Shown here piece after piece: positions 38,518 to 46,159 of a stretch of DNA of 64,000 nt. A model generated the notes under the pieces. The model made no database searches, was not told where the DNA came from, and saw only the letters and a list, made by a program, of their open reading frames with translations. The stretch is taken from contig NZ_JAQRFN010000014.1 of the NCBI RefSeq assembly GCF_028598555.1, positions 1-64,000 of the forward strand, written 5' to 3'. Source of the stretch: Xenorhabdus anantnagensis. Lineage in GTDB: Bacteria > Pseudomonadota > Gammaproteobacteria > Enterobacterales > Enterobacteriaceae. Each line of letters starts with the position of its first letter. Position 1 is the first letter of the stretch. Position numbers and translations under genes: made by a program.

Positions 38518-39891
38518 ATGTCAGAGCAAGCCATTGTTTGGGATCTGCCTTTGATCCAAAAATACAATTATTCAGGGCCTCGTTATACTTCGTATCCAAC
38601 AGCATTGGAGTTTAGCCAGCAGTACGATGCTACTGTTTTTGCACAGGCTACCGCCCGTTATCCTGATCGCCCGCTTTCCCTCTATATCCATATCCCATTC
38701 TGCCATAAACTTTGTTATTTCTGTGGCTGCAATAAGCTGGTCACTCGCCAAAAACACAAAGCGGATGAATATCTGAATGTGTTGGAAAAAGAGATTGCTG
38801 CCCGTGCTAAATTATTTTCCCAGCGAAAAATCAGCCAGATGCACTGGGGTGGCGGTACGCCGACTTATCTGGACAAAACACAGATCAGTCGATTGATGTC
38901 GATGCTGCGACACCATTTCCACTTTTTGCCTGATGCTGAGCTTTCCATTGAAATTGATCCGCGTGAAATTGAGCTTGATGTCATTGATCACTTACGCCAT
39001 GAAGGTTTTAACCGCCTGAGTATGGGCGTGCAGGATTTCAACAAAGACGTACAACGTTTGGTTAATCGTGAGCAGGATGAAGAGTTTATTTTCGAACTGA
39101 TTAATCGCGCCCGTGAAACCGGTTTTACATCCACCAGCATTGATTTGATTTATGGCCTGCCGAAACAGACACCTGAGAGTTTTGCTTTTACATTACAGCG
39201 CGTGTTGGCGTTATCACCGGATCGCCTGAGCGTATTCAACTATGCTCATTTACCGAATTTATTTGCGGCACAGCGCAAAATCAAGGAGCAGGATTTACCG
39301 AGTGCGACGCAGAAGCTGGATATTTTGCAGGAAACGATTTCGGCCCTGACAAGTAATGGCTATCAGTTTATTGGTATGGATCACTTTGCCCGTCCTGATG
39401 ATGAATTGGCGATTGCCCAACGAAAAGGCATCTTGCACCGCAATTTTCAGGGATATACCACGCAGGGGGAATGCGATTTACTGGGTATGGGCGTTTCCGC
39501 CATTAGTATGTTGGGGGATAGTTATGTCCAGAACCAGAAAGACCTGAAAACTTACTATGCTGCGGTGGAAGAACAAGGACATGCTTTGTGGCGTGGTTTG
39601 GCGCTGACGCAGGATGATTGCATTCGCCGCGATGTGATCAGAGAGCTTATCTGTAATTTCCGGCTGAACTTTGCGGATATTGAGCAGCGTTATAGGTTGA
39701 ACTTCGCTGACTATTTTGCCGAAGATCTGCAATTGTTGGCCCCCTTGGCAGAAGACGGGTTGGTGGAATTGGCTGAATCGCAGATTCTGGTATCTCCAAA
39801 AGGGCGTCTTCTGATCCGTAATGTTTGTATGTGCTTTGATCGTTATCTGCGTAATCAGATGCGGCAGCGGCAATTTTCGCGGGTGATATGA
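38518..39891 (+). CDS. hemN: HemN, oxygen-independent coproporphyrinogen III oxidase
   Basis: A 457-aa radical-SAM enzyme of haem synthesis, same length as E. coli HemN (457). The N-terminal YNYSGPRYTSYPTALEF and the iron-sulfur motif PFCHKLCYFCGCN (CxxxCxxC) are present, with GGGTPTYL and the substrate-side segment DHFARPDDELA. In E. coli it is adjacent to glnG; here a 6-kb accessory segment separates them. Confidence 0.97.
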   Translation: MSEQAIVWDLPLIQKYNYSGPRYTSYPTALEFSQQYDATVFAQATARYPDRPLSLYIHIPFCHKLCYFCGCNKLVTRQKHKADEYLNVLEKEIAARAKLFSQRKISQMHWGGGTPTYLDKTQISRLMSMLRHHFHFLPDAELSIEIDPREIELDVIDHLRHEGFNRLSMGVQDFNKDVQRLVNREQDEEFIFELINRARETGFTSTSIDLIYGLPKQTPESFAFTLQRVLALSPDRLSVFNYAHLPNLFAAQRKIKEQDLPSATQKLDILQETISALTSNGYQFIGMDHFARPDDELAIAQRKGILHRNFQGYTTQGECDLLGMGVSAISMLGDSYVQNQKDLKTYYAAVEEQGHALWRGLALTQDDCIRRDVIRELICNFRLNFADIEQRYRLNFADYFAEDLQLLAPLAEDGLVELAESQILVSPKGRLLIRNVCMCFDRYLRNQMRQRQFSRVI

Positions 39892-39905
39892 GGACATTCT
39901 TAAAT

Positions 39906-40126
39906 ATGGGAGAGTATATGAGTGCTGAAATGAAGCTCCGTATTACAGAACTTTCTGAGGGATTGAGAGCTTAATCAGGGAATGGTAAGCCATTGTTATT
40001 AAAGATGCCGATGAAGACAATATACAGGTAAGGATTTATCGGCGCTGGCGTGGTGAGCATAAACCAAAAACAGAAATTAATGGAAAAAATCTATGGTCAC
40101 CCCCGTTTTTGCAACACTCATTTTGA
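39906..40126 (+). pseudogene. Degenerate reading frame interrupted by the IS110 element
   Basis: A 22-codon start (MGEYMSAEMKLRITELSEGL) ends in TAA at 39974. A shifted frame then reads KDADEDNIQVRIYRRWRGEH and continues across the insertion junction at 40095 to a stop at 40126. This looks like a small gene broken by frameshift and by the IS insertion. I do not recognise the family. Confidence 0.35.
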
Positions 40127-41087
40127 CGTCTAGTAGGCTTGCTTAAATCTATCCGGCGTCACTATGGGCAAAGATGCCCGCGCCTCAATGAGTTCCGCGC
40201 CTGATAATCCTAAAAAGGCCATCGGCTTCAGTGAGCCATTTTTTGTATTAGGTTTGTATCAGGCCGTCAGGCCGTTTATGTCATCAGTAATCAGTCTTTG
40301 CAAAACCAGATAGGTAACTTATTGAATAAAAAATAAACTTTCCTGTCATCGTTACTTTTCGAACACGGTTTTCTGGATACCCGGTATTGTCTGAAGTCGT
40401 TGTCCTGTTTCATCACGACTCAGCTCCTGTTCCAGTGCCGTCTCAAGCCCTGCGATCTGTTCGATAAGGTAGAGATAGTGAGCATGTAAGCGCATCAGCA
40501 ACTGCGTCAGATTCGGAGGAAGTTCATGCTCTGCCAGAACTGTTGAAAGCCGTTTTATAACCGTAGACCCGGTCGGCATATTGATGCCAAACTCCAGTAG
40601 AAAAGCATGCATCTGATTGGTCGTTTTGACTTTATCTCTGACCAACGATTCCCTGACACGATGCAGCGCCCGCATTGCCTGTTGAGCCTCAGTTCTGGGG
40701 TGTACAAATCGCATAGAAGGACGTGATGCAGCTTCACATATGGCTTCAGCATCCACAAAGTCATTCTTGTTGCTCTTGACAAAAGGACGGACGAACTGAG
40801 GAGGAGCAGTTTTGTCTCGTGACCTAAATCAGTAATCCTCCGCGCCATAAAATGTGCGCCAACACAGACTTCCATGACAACCACCGAAGATGGACACTCT
40901 GCCAAAAACTGCATTAGTTTGGTAAGCGTAAACTTTTTACACAGCAGTGCCTTGCCAGACTTGTCCTGATAATGGACATGAAAAGAATGCTTGCCGAGAT
41001 CGATACCGATGAGCGTAACGTTTTGCATGATGGCCTCTCCTGAAATAAAAATACCCTGTCAGCGTACGCCTACAGGGTGGGGGTGAC
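40095..41087. mobile_element. Decayed IS110-family element
   Basis: A fragment bounded by GTCACCCCC (40096-40104) and its inverted copy GGGGGTGAC (41079-41087). Within it lies a broken IS110-family transposase gene on the minus strand. About 250 bp left of the transposase, 40105-40350, hold no open frame. Since IS110 elements usually lack long terminal inverted repeats, the short repeat may be coincidental or belong to a particular subgroup. Confidence 0.65.
40352..41028 (-). pseudogene. IS110-family transposase, frameshifted and truncated
   Basis: The N-terminal DEDD/RuvC-like part reads MQNVTLIGIDLGKHSFHVHY and continues through VVVMEVCVGAHFMARRITDLG, then the frame shifts near 40800 (FVDAEAICEAASRPSMRF continues in another frame). 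The second part runs to TIPGIQKTVFEK and stops where a normal protein would begin its catalytic Tnp20 C-terminus, so about 100 or more residues are missing. The element cannot make an active transposase. Confidence 0.85.
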
Positions 41088-41134
41088 GATCTCATTAGGC
41101 CAGTTGGTGTGTTAGCCAAGCCTAAAAAACATTG

Positions 41135-41227
41135 AGACCTATCGGTGTTCTGGTTGGAAAGTTGCCCATGCCAACAGAAGAAGAGTTTGCTAAATATGAT
41201 AGTGAGATCCTTTCGATCTTATGCTGA
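41135..41227 (+). pseudogene. Short antitoxin-like coding remnant
   Basis: The frame reads RPIGVLVGKLPMPTEEEFAK, then YDSEILSILC and a stop. The pattern recalls C-termini of Phd/VapB-type antitoxins, but there is no start and nothing toxin-like follows. Low certainty; it may be the 3' part of the gene cut by the IS110 element. Confidence 0.25.
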
Positions 41228-41530
41228 TGGCTCAAGCGAACCCCAGTGTGCATATGACTCCTGATAAAATAATTTCAGAAGTCATATGCACTAAACACAA
41301 TTATGTTCGGTACTCATGTGCACCAAGAGGCAGAACTACACTGGATAATTGGTAACATAGCTCCATCAATCGAGTGTAGGCGACTTTTGACATTCCGTGC
41401 AATCGTCTTCCGAAAATGACAACAGTGTCAGTAAGCTAGTTGTCCATTTGATATTCACGATAAAGTATCGCCGGAAACTTTTCGATGGATGTATGATTGA
41501 ACGGTCATGTATTTAATGTGTTGATCATAC

Positions 41531-41898
41531 TCAAACATAATATTCACGCTCAATAAAAATACCGATGACTTTGTCATACATCTCAGGTGATCTTGAATAA
41601 CTAAGAGTCTTACGGTTCAGACGTTTAATCCGATTATGTAAGGTTAAGTTTTCACATTCGATATATTGGGTAAAATATTTCCCAACCAGATGTTTGGCTG
41701 AAGGCAGTAAATTATAGTCGTGGTAGTTATCAGTATACCAAAAGGCTACCTTGAATTTAGACAGTCTTTTCAATAATTTTTTTAGTATTTTCTTTTTTCG
41801 TCTACCAAAAGTATGCGCAATGATACGTTTTAGGCGAGGCTCCCAAATATACCATAACCAACGTTGACACTTTTTATTCCCGACGAATGATCTCCGTA
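41531..41898 (-). pseudogene. IS1-family transposase (InsB) remnant, left of the RiPP island
   Basis: A start-less frame with the IS1 InsB C-terminal half: SFVGNKKCQRWLWYIWEPRL, FWYTDNYHDYNLLPSAKHLV, KYFTQYIECENLTLHNRIKR and the end YDKVIGIFIEREYY. The InsA part and the first half of InsB are missing upstream, and the reading frame breaks near 41900. It is an inactive relic. Confidence 0.85.
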
Positions 41899-42231
41899 AT
41901 GTTAAAGCGGGTCGAAGTGACTGTGACTTTGACGGTCTTAGGAAAATAGAAATGTTAATTATATGTTAATGAAATCAGAGGAAAAGTGAAAAAGTAAAAT
42001 AGGAAAACCTTGAGAGTCAATAAGAATTAAATACTTATTTATCATGATATTATAAGGATATCTCTATTAGCTGGCAACCACAAAACAATCTCAATTGTTA
42101 TTGGAAAGTTAGATATATGTAACATTTTTGTCAATAAATGCTTGTCGAAGTGTATGCCGGATACTAGGATGTTAGCACCCAATAAATATATATTGGGGAT
42201 TATAAATCCATTACATAAAGGTAGATTAATC

Positions 42232-42363
42232 ATGAATATTCAAGAATTGATCAATTCCGTTAAAGAAACTGAAATTAACGCGACTGAAACTCAAGTTTCT
42301 AAAATGGAAAGCGAAGAAGTCTCTCTTCTCGGCCCAATGAACATGCTCGCATTTGATGCTTAA
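42232..42363 (+). CDS. Candidate RiPP precursor peptide, 43 aa
   Basis: A small ORF with a clear AAAGGTAG ribosome-binding site. The first ~30 residues are acidic and helical, as in RiPP leaders (MNIQELINSVKETEINATET); the C-terminal stretch SLLGPMNMLAFDA is hydrophobic with Pro, Asn, Phe and a final Asp-Ala, and would be the core. There is no double-Gly leader motif and no Cys. It is separated from the next gene by a short hairpin and is followed by two possible modification genes and an exporter. The class of modification is inferred. Confidence 0.7.
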   Translation: MNIQELINSVKETEINATETQVSKMESEEVSLLGPMNMLAFDA

Positions 42364-42370
42364 ACTCCTT

Positions 42371-42389
42371 GCACCCATTTATTGGGTGC
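42371..42389 (+). promoter_or_regulatory. Hairpin between precursor and modification genes
   Basis: GCACCCA (42371-42377) pairs with TGGGTGC (42383-42389) around a TTTAT loop, immediately after the precursor stop, followed by TATTTATTCTTT. A weak terminator or processing site here would make precursor mRNA exceed enzyme mRNA, as is common in RiPP operons. Confidence 0.65.
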
Positions 42390-42412
42390 TATTTATTCTT
42401 TAGGAAAATGAT

Positions 42413-43261
42413 ATGCTCAGTATTCTAGGAAAAGATGAAATAATAAAAAATGTGTACCTTCTTTCAAGGAGTCGCCCTGGCTCTGAGAATATTAAAAAAG
42501 TAGAAGATCTAAAGCCATTTTACTTGGATTTTTTGAAAAATCATCAGCCTTACCATCCCATTAATTTTTTCAATGAAATAATTGTCTCTAATGAAGAAAA
42601 GATAAACGCGTTAATATTAGCCTATCAGCCGAGTGCACTTGACGACCTGAATCAGGTTAAAATGATTGGTGAAAAACACAGCGCTGATAAATACCAAGAG
42701 TTGTCGACGTTAGTGAAAAATGGCTATACCCATTTAGCAGACAGCGATAAAGACGTTAAGTTGATTTTTGATTTAGTGATCCATACTATTTTTTTCAGAA
42801 AGTCTACAAGCAGTTCAAACGTATCATCCTTTGGTGGTTCATCTTCGACGGCTATTGGCAGTATTTGGATTAGCGGTCATGGCGCGTTAACATCGCATGA
42901 CGTAGCGGAATTTTTGCTTCATGAATTGACACACCATCTGTTATTTATAGATGAGCGTTGTCATGAACAATTTCATTATGCAGAAATAATAAAACCGGAA
43001 AACTATTCCACTTCCGCACTGCTGGGCAAAAAGAGACCTTTGGATAAAGTTGTACATAGTATATTAGTTTCACATGAAATTTTAAATGCGCGACAGAAAT
43101 TCTTAAATGCTGGAAACGTCACCATACATCCAAAAACGAGTATCCTTAAAGAAAACACCAATCAGTCCATAGCAGAAATACTCGGTATGAAAAACTTAAA
43201 CAACCTCATCACGAACAGAACAAAAGAATTTATTATGACAGCACGTGAAAACCTTAACTAA
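42413..43261 (+). CDS. HExxH-motif protein, candidate peptide hydroxylase or leader protease
   Basis: A 282-aa protein with HELTH at residues 170-174 (AEFLLHELTHHLLFIDERCH) and further candidate ligands in SILVSHEILNARQ (H221, E222). Two readings fit. The first is the 2-oxoglutarate-dependent HExxH peptide beta-hydroxylase family found in other RiPP clusters, which uses the motif to bind iron. The second is a zinc metallopeptidase that removes the leader. The sequence before the motif (SGHGALTSHDVAEF) with a Ser-rich loop (SSSNVSSFGGSSS) resembles the hydroxylase family more, in my judgement. AGGA lies eight bases before the start. The gene is followed 10 bp later by the cupin gene. Confidence 0.72.
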   Translation: MLSILGKDEIIKNVYLLSRSRPGSENIKKVEDLKPFYLDFLKNHQPYHPINFFNEIIVSNEEKINALILAYQPSALDDLNQVKMIGEKHSADKYQELSTLVKNGYTHLADSDKDVKLIFDLVIHTIFFRKSTSSSNVSSFGGSSSTAIGSIWISGHGALTSHDVAEFLLHELTHHLLFIDERCHEQFHYAEIIKPENYSTSALLGKKRPLDKVVHSILVSHEILNARQKFLNAGNVTIHPKTSILKENTNQSIAEILGMKNLNNLITNRTKEFIMTARENLN

Positions 43262-43271
43262 AGGATAAAAC

Positions 43272-44354
43272 ATGTTAAAAGCAATCGAAAATCTTGCGGG
43301 TAAAATAGAGGCGAGATGGCGTATGGATGACTATAGCTGCTACTCGTTTGCAGATGTAGCCAAGTCTGAAATGCAAAAGGTAGATTTAATCTCTCTCTTT
43401 TCCTTCAAAGAAATCAATTCACTGATCAATCTTAATTCTTTGAAAAAAATTCAGATAGCTTCCGAATTTTCAGAGTTGCATATAAAGCTTTTTGATAATG
43501 GTAAGTTTTACATTGAGCTTCTGAACTGGTGGGATAAAGATACATCTATTCATGATCACGGCTTCTCTGGCGTCTTATTGCAACTCGAAGGTAGCGCCCT
43601 GAATACCATTTATTCTTTTGATGAAGAGAATGAAGTCAGTCACAACCTGAGCATGGGAAACATAAAGTTAACCGAAGCTTACATCAGTAAAAAAGGGGAT
43701 TGCCGAATTATTCCATTTGGCAGAACAGAGAAACATGCTGTTTGGCATTTAGAGAAGCCGACGATCAGCCTGATAGTAAGAACGCATCCGATCACCGAAC
43801 TATCCCCACAGCTCAATTACTTCCCTCCATACATACGGATTAATCATTCTGCAACAAATATTGCTTTTAATAAAAAAATAAAATATTTCAATCTGTTATC
43901 TATGATTGACGCCAAAGAGTGCAAAAATCAGTTATTACAGGAGTTGAAGGATTCTTCTGCAACCGAGCAATTTTGGCTTATGATGAAAATGTCAGAATTC
44001 TTATATCACCCTGACAATATTGACTTGCTTCAAGGTTATATTGACGCATCTAAAAATGAGGATGAAAAAAGCTTAAAATTAAAGCTTGTTTCTTCAGTCA
44101 CCCTGAGAAGGTCATCGCAATTTATTATCAATAAAGTCAAACCCCTTTTCACTAAATTTGATGACCGCCTGTTCTTATCCTGTCTGGCCTCATCGTATAA
44201 CCAGAAAGATAGAGCGATGATCTTCCCTGAAATGGGCATTGAAAACTTTGAGGATAAACTCACCACACTGATTGAAAATTTACCTGTTACAGTTAAGCCA
44301 AAGATGATGATACATGTATTAAAAACACTTGGATTAAATGTTGAATCAAAATGA
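43272..44354 (+). CDS. Cupin-domain protein of the RiPP-like cluster
   Basis: A 360-aa protein. The N-terminal half has a cupin metal site: IHDHGFSGVLLQLEGSALN (H94, H96, possibly E106) and FGRTEKHAVWHLEKP (H155 or H159), a layout like cysteine dioxygenase and other Fe-cupins. The C-terminal half (~190-360) is helical and does not resemble anything I know. It could be an Fe(II) oxygenase acting on the precursor, or a binding partner of the HExxH enzyme. The ABC transporter gene overlaps its last four bases. Confidence 0.75.
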   Translation: MLKAIENLAGKIEARWRMDDYSCYSFADVAKSEMQKVDLISLFSFKEINSLINLNSLKKIQIASEFSELHIKLFDNGKFYIELLNWWDKDTSIHDHGFSGVLLQLEGSALNTIYSFDEENEVSHNLSMGNIKLTEAYISKKGDCRIIPFGRTEKHAVWHLEKPTISLIVRTHPITELSPQLNYFPPYIRINHSATNIAFNKKIKYFNLLSMIDAKECKNQLLQELKDSSATEQFWLMMKMSEFLYHPDNIDLLQGYIDASKNEDEKSLKLKLVSSVTLRRSSQFIINKVKPLFTKFDDRLFLSCLASSYNQKDRAMIFPEMGIENFEDKLTTLIENLPVTVKPKMMIHVLKTLGLNVESK

Positions 44355-45679
44355 AAAAGATTTTTTCAAATAAGTTTTTCTTAATATGTCTTGTATTGAT
44401 ATGTTTGCAGCAAGTTTTAGTAGGGCTGTCCACTTATTTCATCGGGTTGGCTGGTGAGAAAGTCGCCACGCTCCCCATGGAAGCATTTTACTATACAGCC
44501 ATGTTTTTTCTATCTATCTTTATTGCCTACCTTTTCGGCTCAGTTTCATTGTTTTATCGGGTTAAACTTTCTAACAATTTGTGGGAGAGATATTATTCAA
44601 ATACTTTAACTGAAATTTCAAAAAATCATTCAATCTCAACCGAGGAAAATAAAAGAACAACGCAATTATGGCTAAGTGGTGAGGCCTTGAGCACGCTTGA
44701 TGAAGCTGGATTCGCCTTCATAGAAATACTGGCTATATATTTTAATGTCCTTTTTACCACTATTGCTCTGTTTGCCATCCTTGGCACTGTATTAACTAGT
44801 GTGATCGTATTTTGTATGTTTTTATCTGTGATGTTTTTGTATTTATCAAAAAGTAAAATAGGCATTATTGCAAGTAGTATGCAAAATGAAAAGATAGCCG
44901 CATTACATGCTATAAGTAAAATATGGGATAATATGTTTTATGGTGATAAGAAATCATTGGCCTCTGCATTAGTATCATCAAAACAAAAAGTTGATATTTA
45001 CTTTAAAAAGACGGAGTCTTATAAAACTTTAGAACAGATCATTTCTTGTGCTCCAATACTCATTTCTATCCCTCTCTTGGTCTTATTTTCATATTACCAA
45101 ATTTTAAATAACACAGTGGCTATTGGTGCCTTGGTGGCTGTTTTACCCAGAACGTTGCAACTATTTCAAAACATCCATGCAGCAAGCATGAGCACAAGTC
45201 AGATTATGTTACTGAAAAATAAAATCCAGAAGCTGTATTTATTTTCAGCAAGCCTAAAAGGCTATGACTATTTGGCAAGCATAGACAATGAGAAAATTTC
45301 AGTCATAGATCTAATTAACGATCAGATACTGGATGTACATACTTTCATCGAGCTTGATTTAGAAAAAGCACCGGTTAATGGCAGGTACTTGATTTCTGGC
45401 AGTAACGGAGCGGGTAAATCCTCACTCCTAAAATATATGAAAAGTAAGTACTCTGATGCGCTATTTTTTGGCCCTAACATACAGGTAGGTGAAGATACCG
45501 TTCCGGGCTCAACCGGACAAAAGCAACTATATCAAATGGCATTACTGTCTAATATTAAACATCGCATTATTTTCTTAGATGAATGGGATGCGAATCTGGA
45601 TGAGTCGAACACTCAAATTATCGATAAATTTCTGGCCTCCTTGGCTGAAGATAATTTAATCATCGAAATCCGACACTAA
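44351..45679 (+). CDS. ABC exporter with shortened ATPase domain
   Basis: A 442-aa half-transporter. Six predicted membrane helices occupy residues ~10-270. The nucleotide-binding part starts late: Walker A GSNGAGKSS at 350-358, a degenerate signature GSTGQKQ at 386-392, Walker B IIFLDEWD at 406-413, and a possible H-loop in the last residues (IIEIRH). Only ~28 residues separate Walker A from the signature-like motif, where ~90 is usual, so the Q-loop and helical subdomain appear largely missing. There is no C39 peptidase domain. It probably exports the mature peptide and may confer immunity. Confidence 0.8.
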   Translation: MKKIFSNKFFLICLVLICLQQVLVGLSTYFIGLAGEKVATLPMEAFYYTAMFFLSIFIAYLFGSVSLFYRVKLSNNLWERYYSNTLTEISKNHSISTEENKRTTQLWLSGEALSTLDEAGFAFIEILAIYFNVLFTTIALFAILGTVLTSVIVFCMFLSVMFLYLSKSKIGIIASSMQNEKIAALHAISKIWDNMFYGDKKSLASALVSSKQKVDIYFKKTESYKTLEQIISCAPILISIPLLVLFSYYQILNNTVAIGALVAVLPRTLQLFQNIHAASMSTSQIMLLKNKIQKLYLFSASLKGYDYLASIDNEKISVIDLINDQILDVHTFIELDLEKAPVNGRYLISGSNGAGKSSLLKYMKSKYSDALFFGPNIQVGEDTVPGSTGQKQLYQMALLSNIKHRIIFLDEWDANLDESNTQIIDKFLASLAEDNLIIEIRH

Positions 45680-45917
45680 GACGTAATACTGCTCGCTTAA
45701 GAGAAATGAGAGAGCTAATTAGGTGTAAGTGTTTCTGGCAGATTGGCGAGGATCGGATAAGTCCCCGAAATACAGGGCAAAGGCGTCGACACTCATTCTG
45801 GTACTCATGAAAAAAGTATATAAGATCATAATCTCGGCGACAGATCAAATGAACCTAATTGGGTTAAATAATATTCGCGATCTTACCCTGTTATGGGTCA
45901 TGACTCCAATAGTTAGA

Positions 45918-46007
45918 TCACCCTACAAAATAGTATTTACGTTCGATGAAACTCCCTACCACCTTGTCGTGTATCTCTTCTGATTTGGAATAGCCAATCG
46001 TCTTCGG
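45918..46007 (-). pseudogene. IS1-family transposase fragment, right of the RiPP island
   Basis: Thirty codons matching the InsB C-terminus: PKTIGYSKSEEIHDKVVGSF, then IERKYYFVG and a stop. It resembles the end of the larger relic at 41531 but is not identical in sequence, so it is a separate copy. It lies on the same strand, so the island sits between two IS1-type relics. Confidence 0.8.
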
Positions 46008-46159
46008 GGTTTGGGGAGCAAAGAACCCCAAGCTGTATATGAAAACATGATCTTAGTAGCAAACGATGACGCGGTATTAACCCAGCTTGTTAATTTTTCT
46101 GAGTATTTATTCAGTAATAGATTCAGTAATAGATAATATGATGATTCACTGAATAACCG

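Noticed and set aside
42232..45679. Darobactin- or triceptide-type radical-SAM peptide cluster
   Set aside because: No radical SAM enzyme with a CxxxCxxC motif is encoded in the cluster.
45680..45917. Short frames on both strands between the ABC exporter and the IS1 relic
   Set aside because: They look like scraps of mobile DNA, but no family could be recognised, and no start or ribosome-binding site was evident.
46109..46132. Direct repeat ATTCAGTAATAG twice, before the glnG terminus
   Set aside because: It lies in low-complexity DNA, and no matching element end was found, so a target-site duplication could not be supported.
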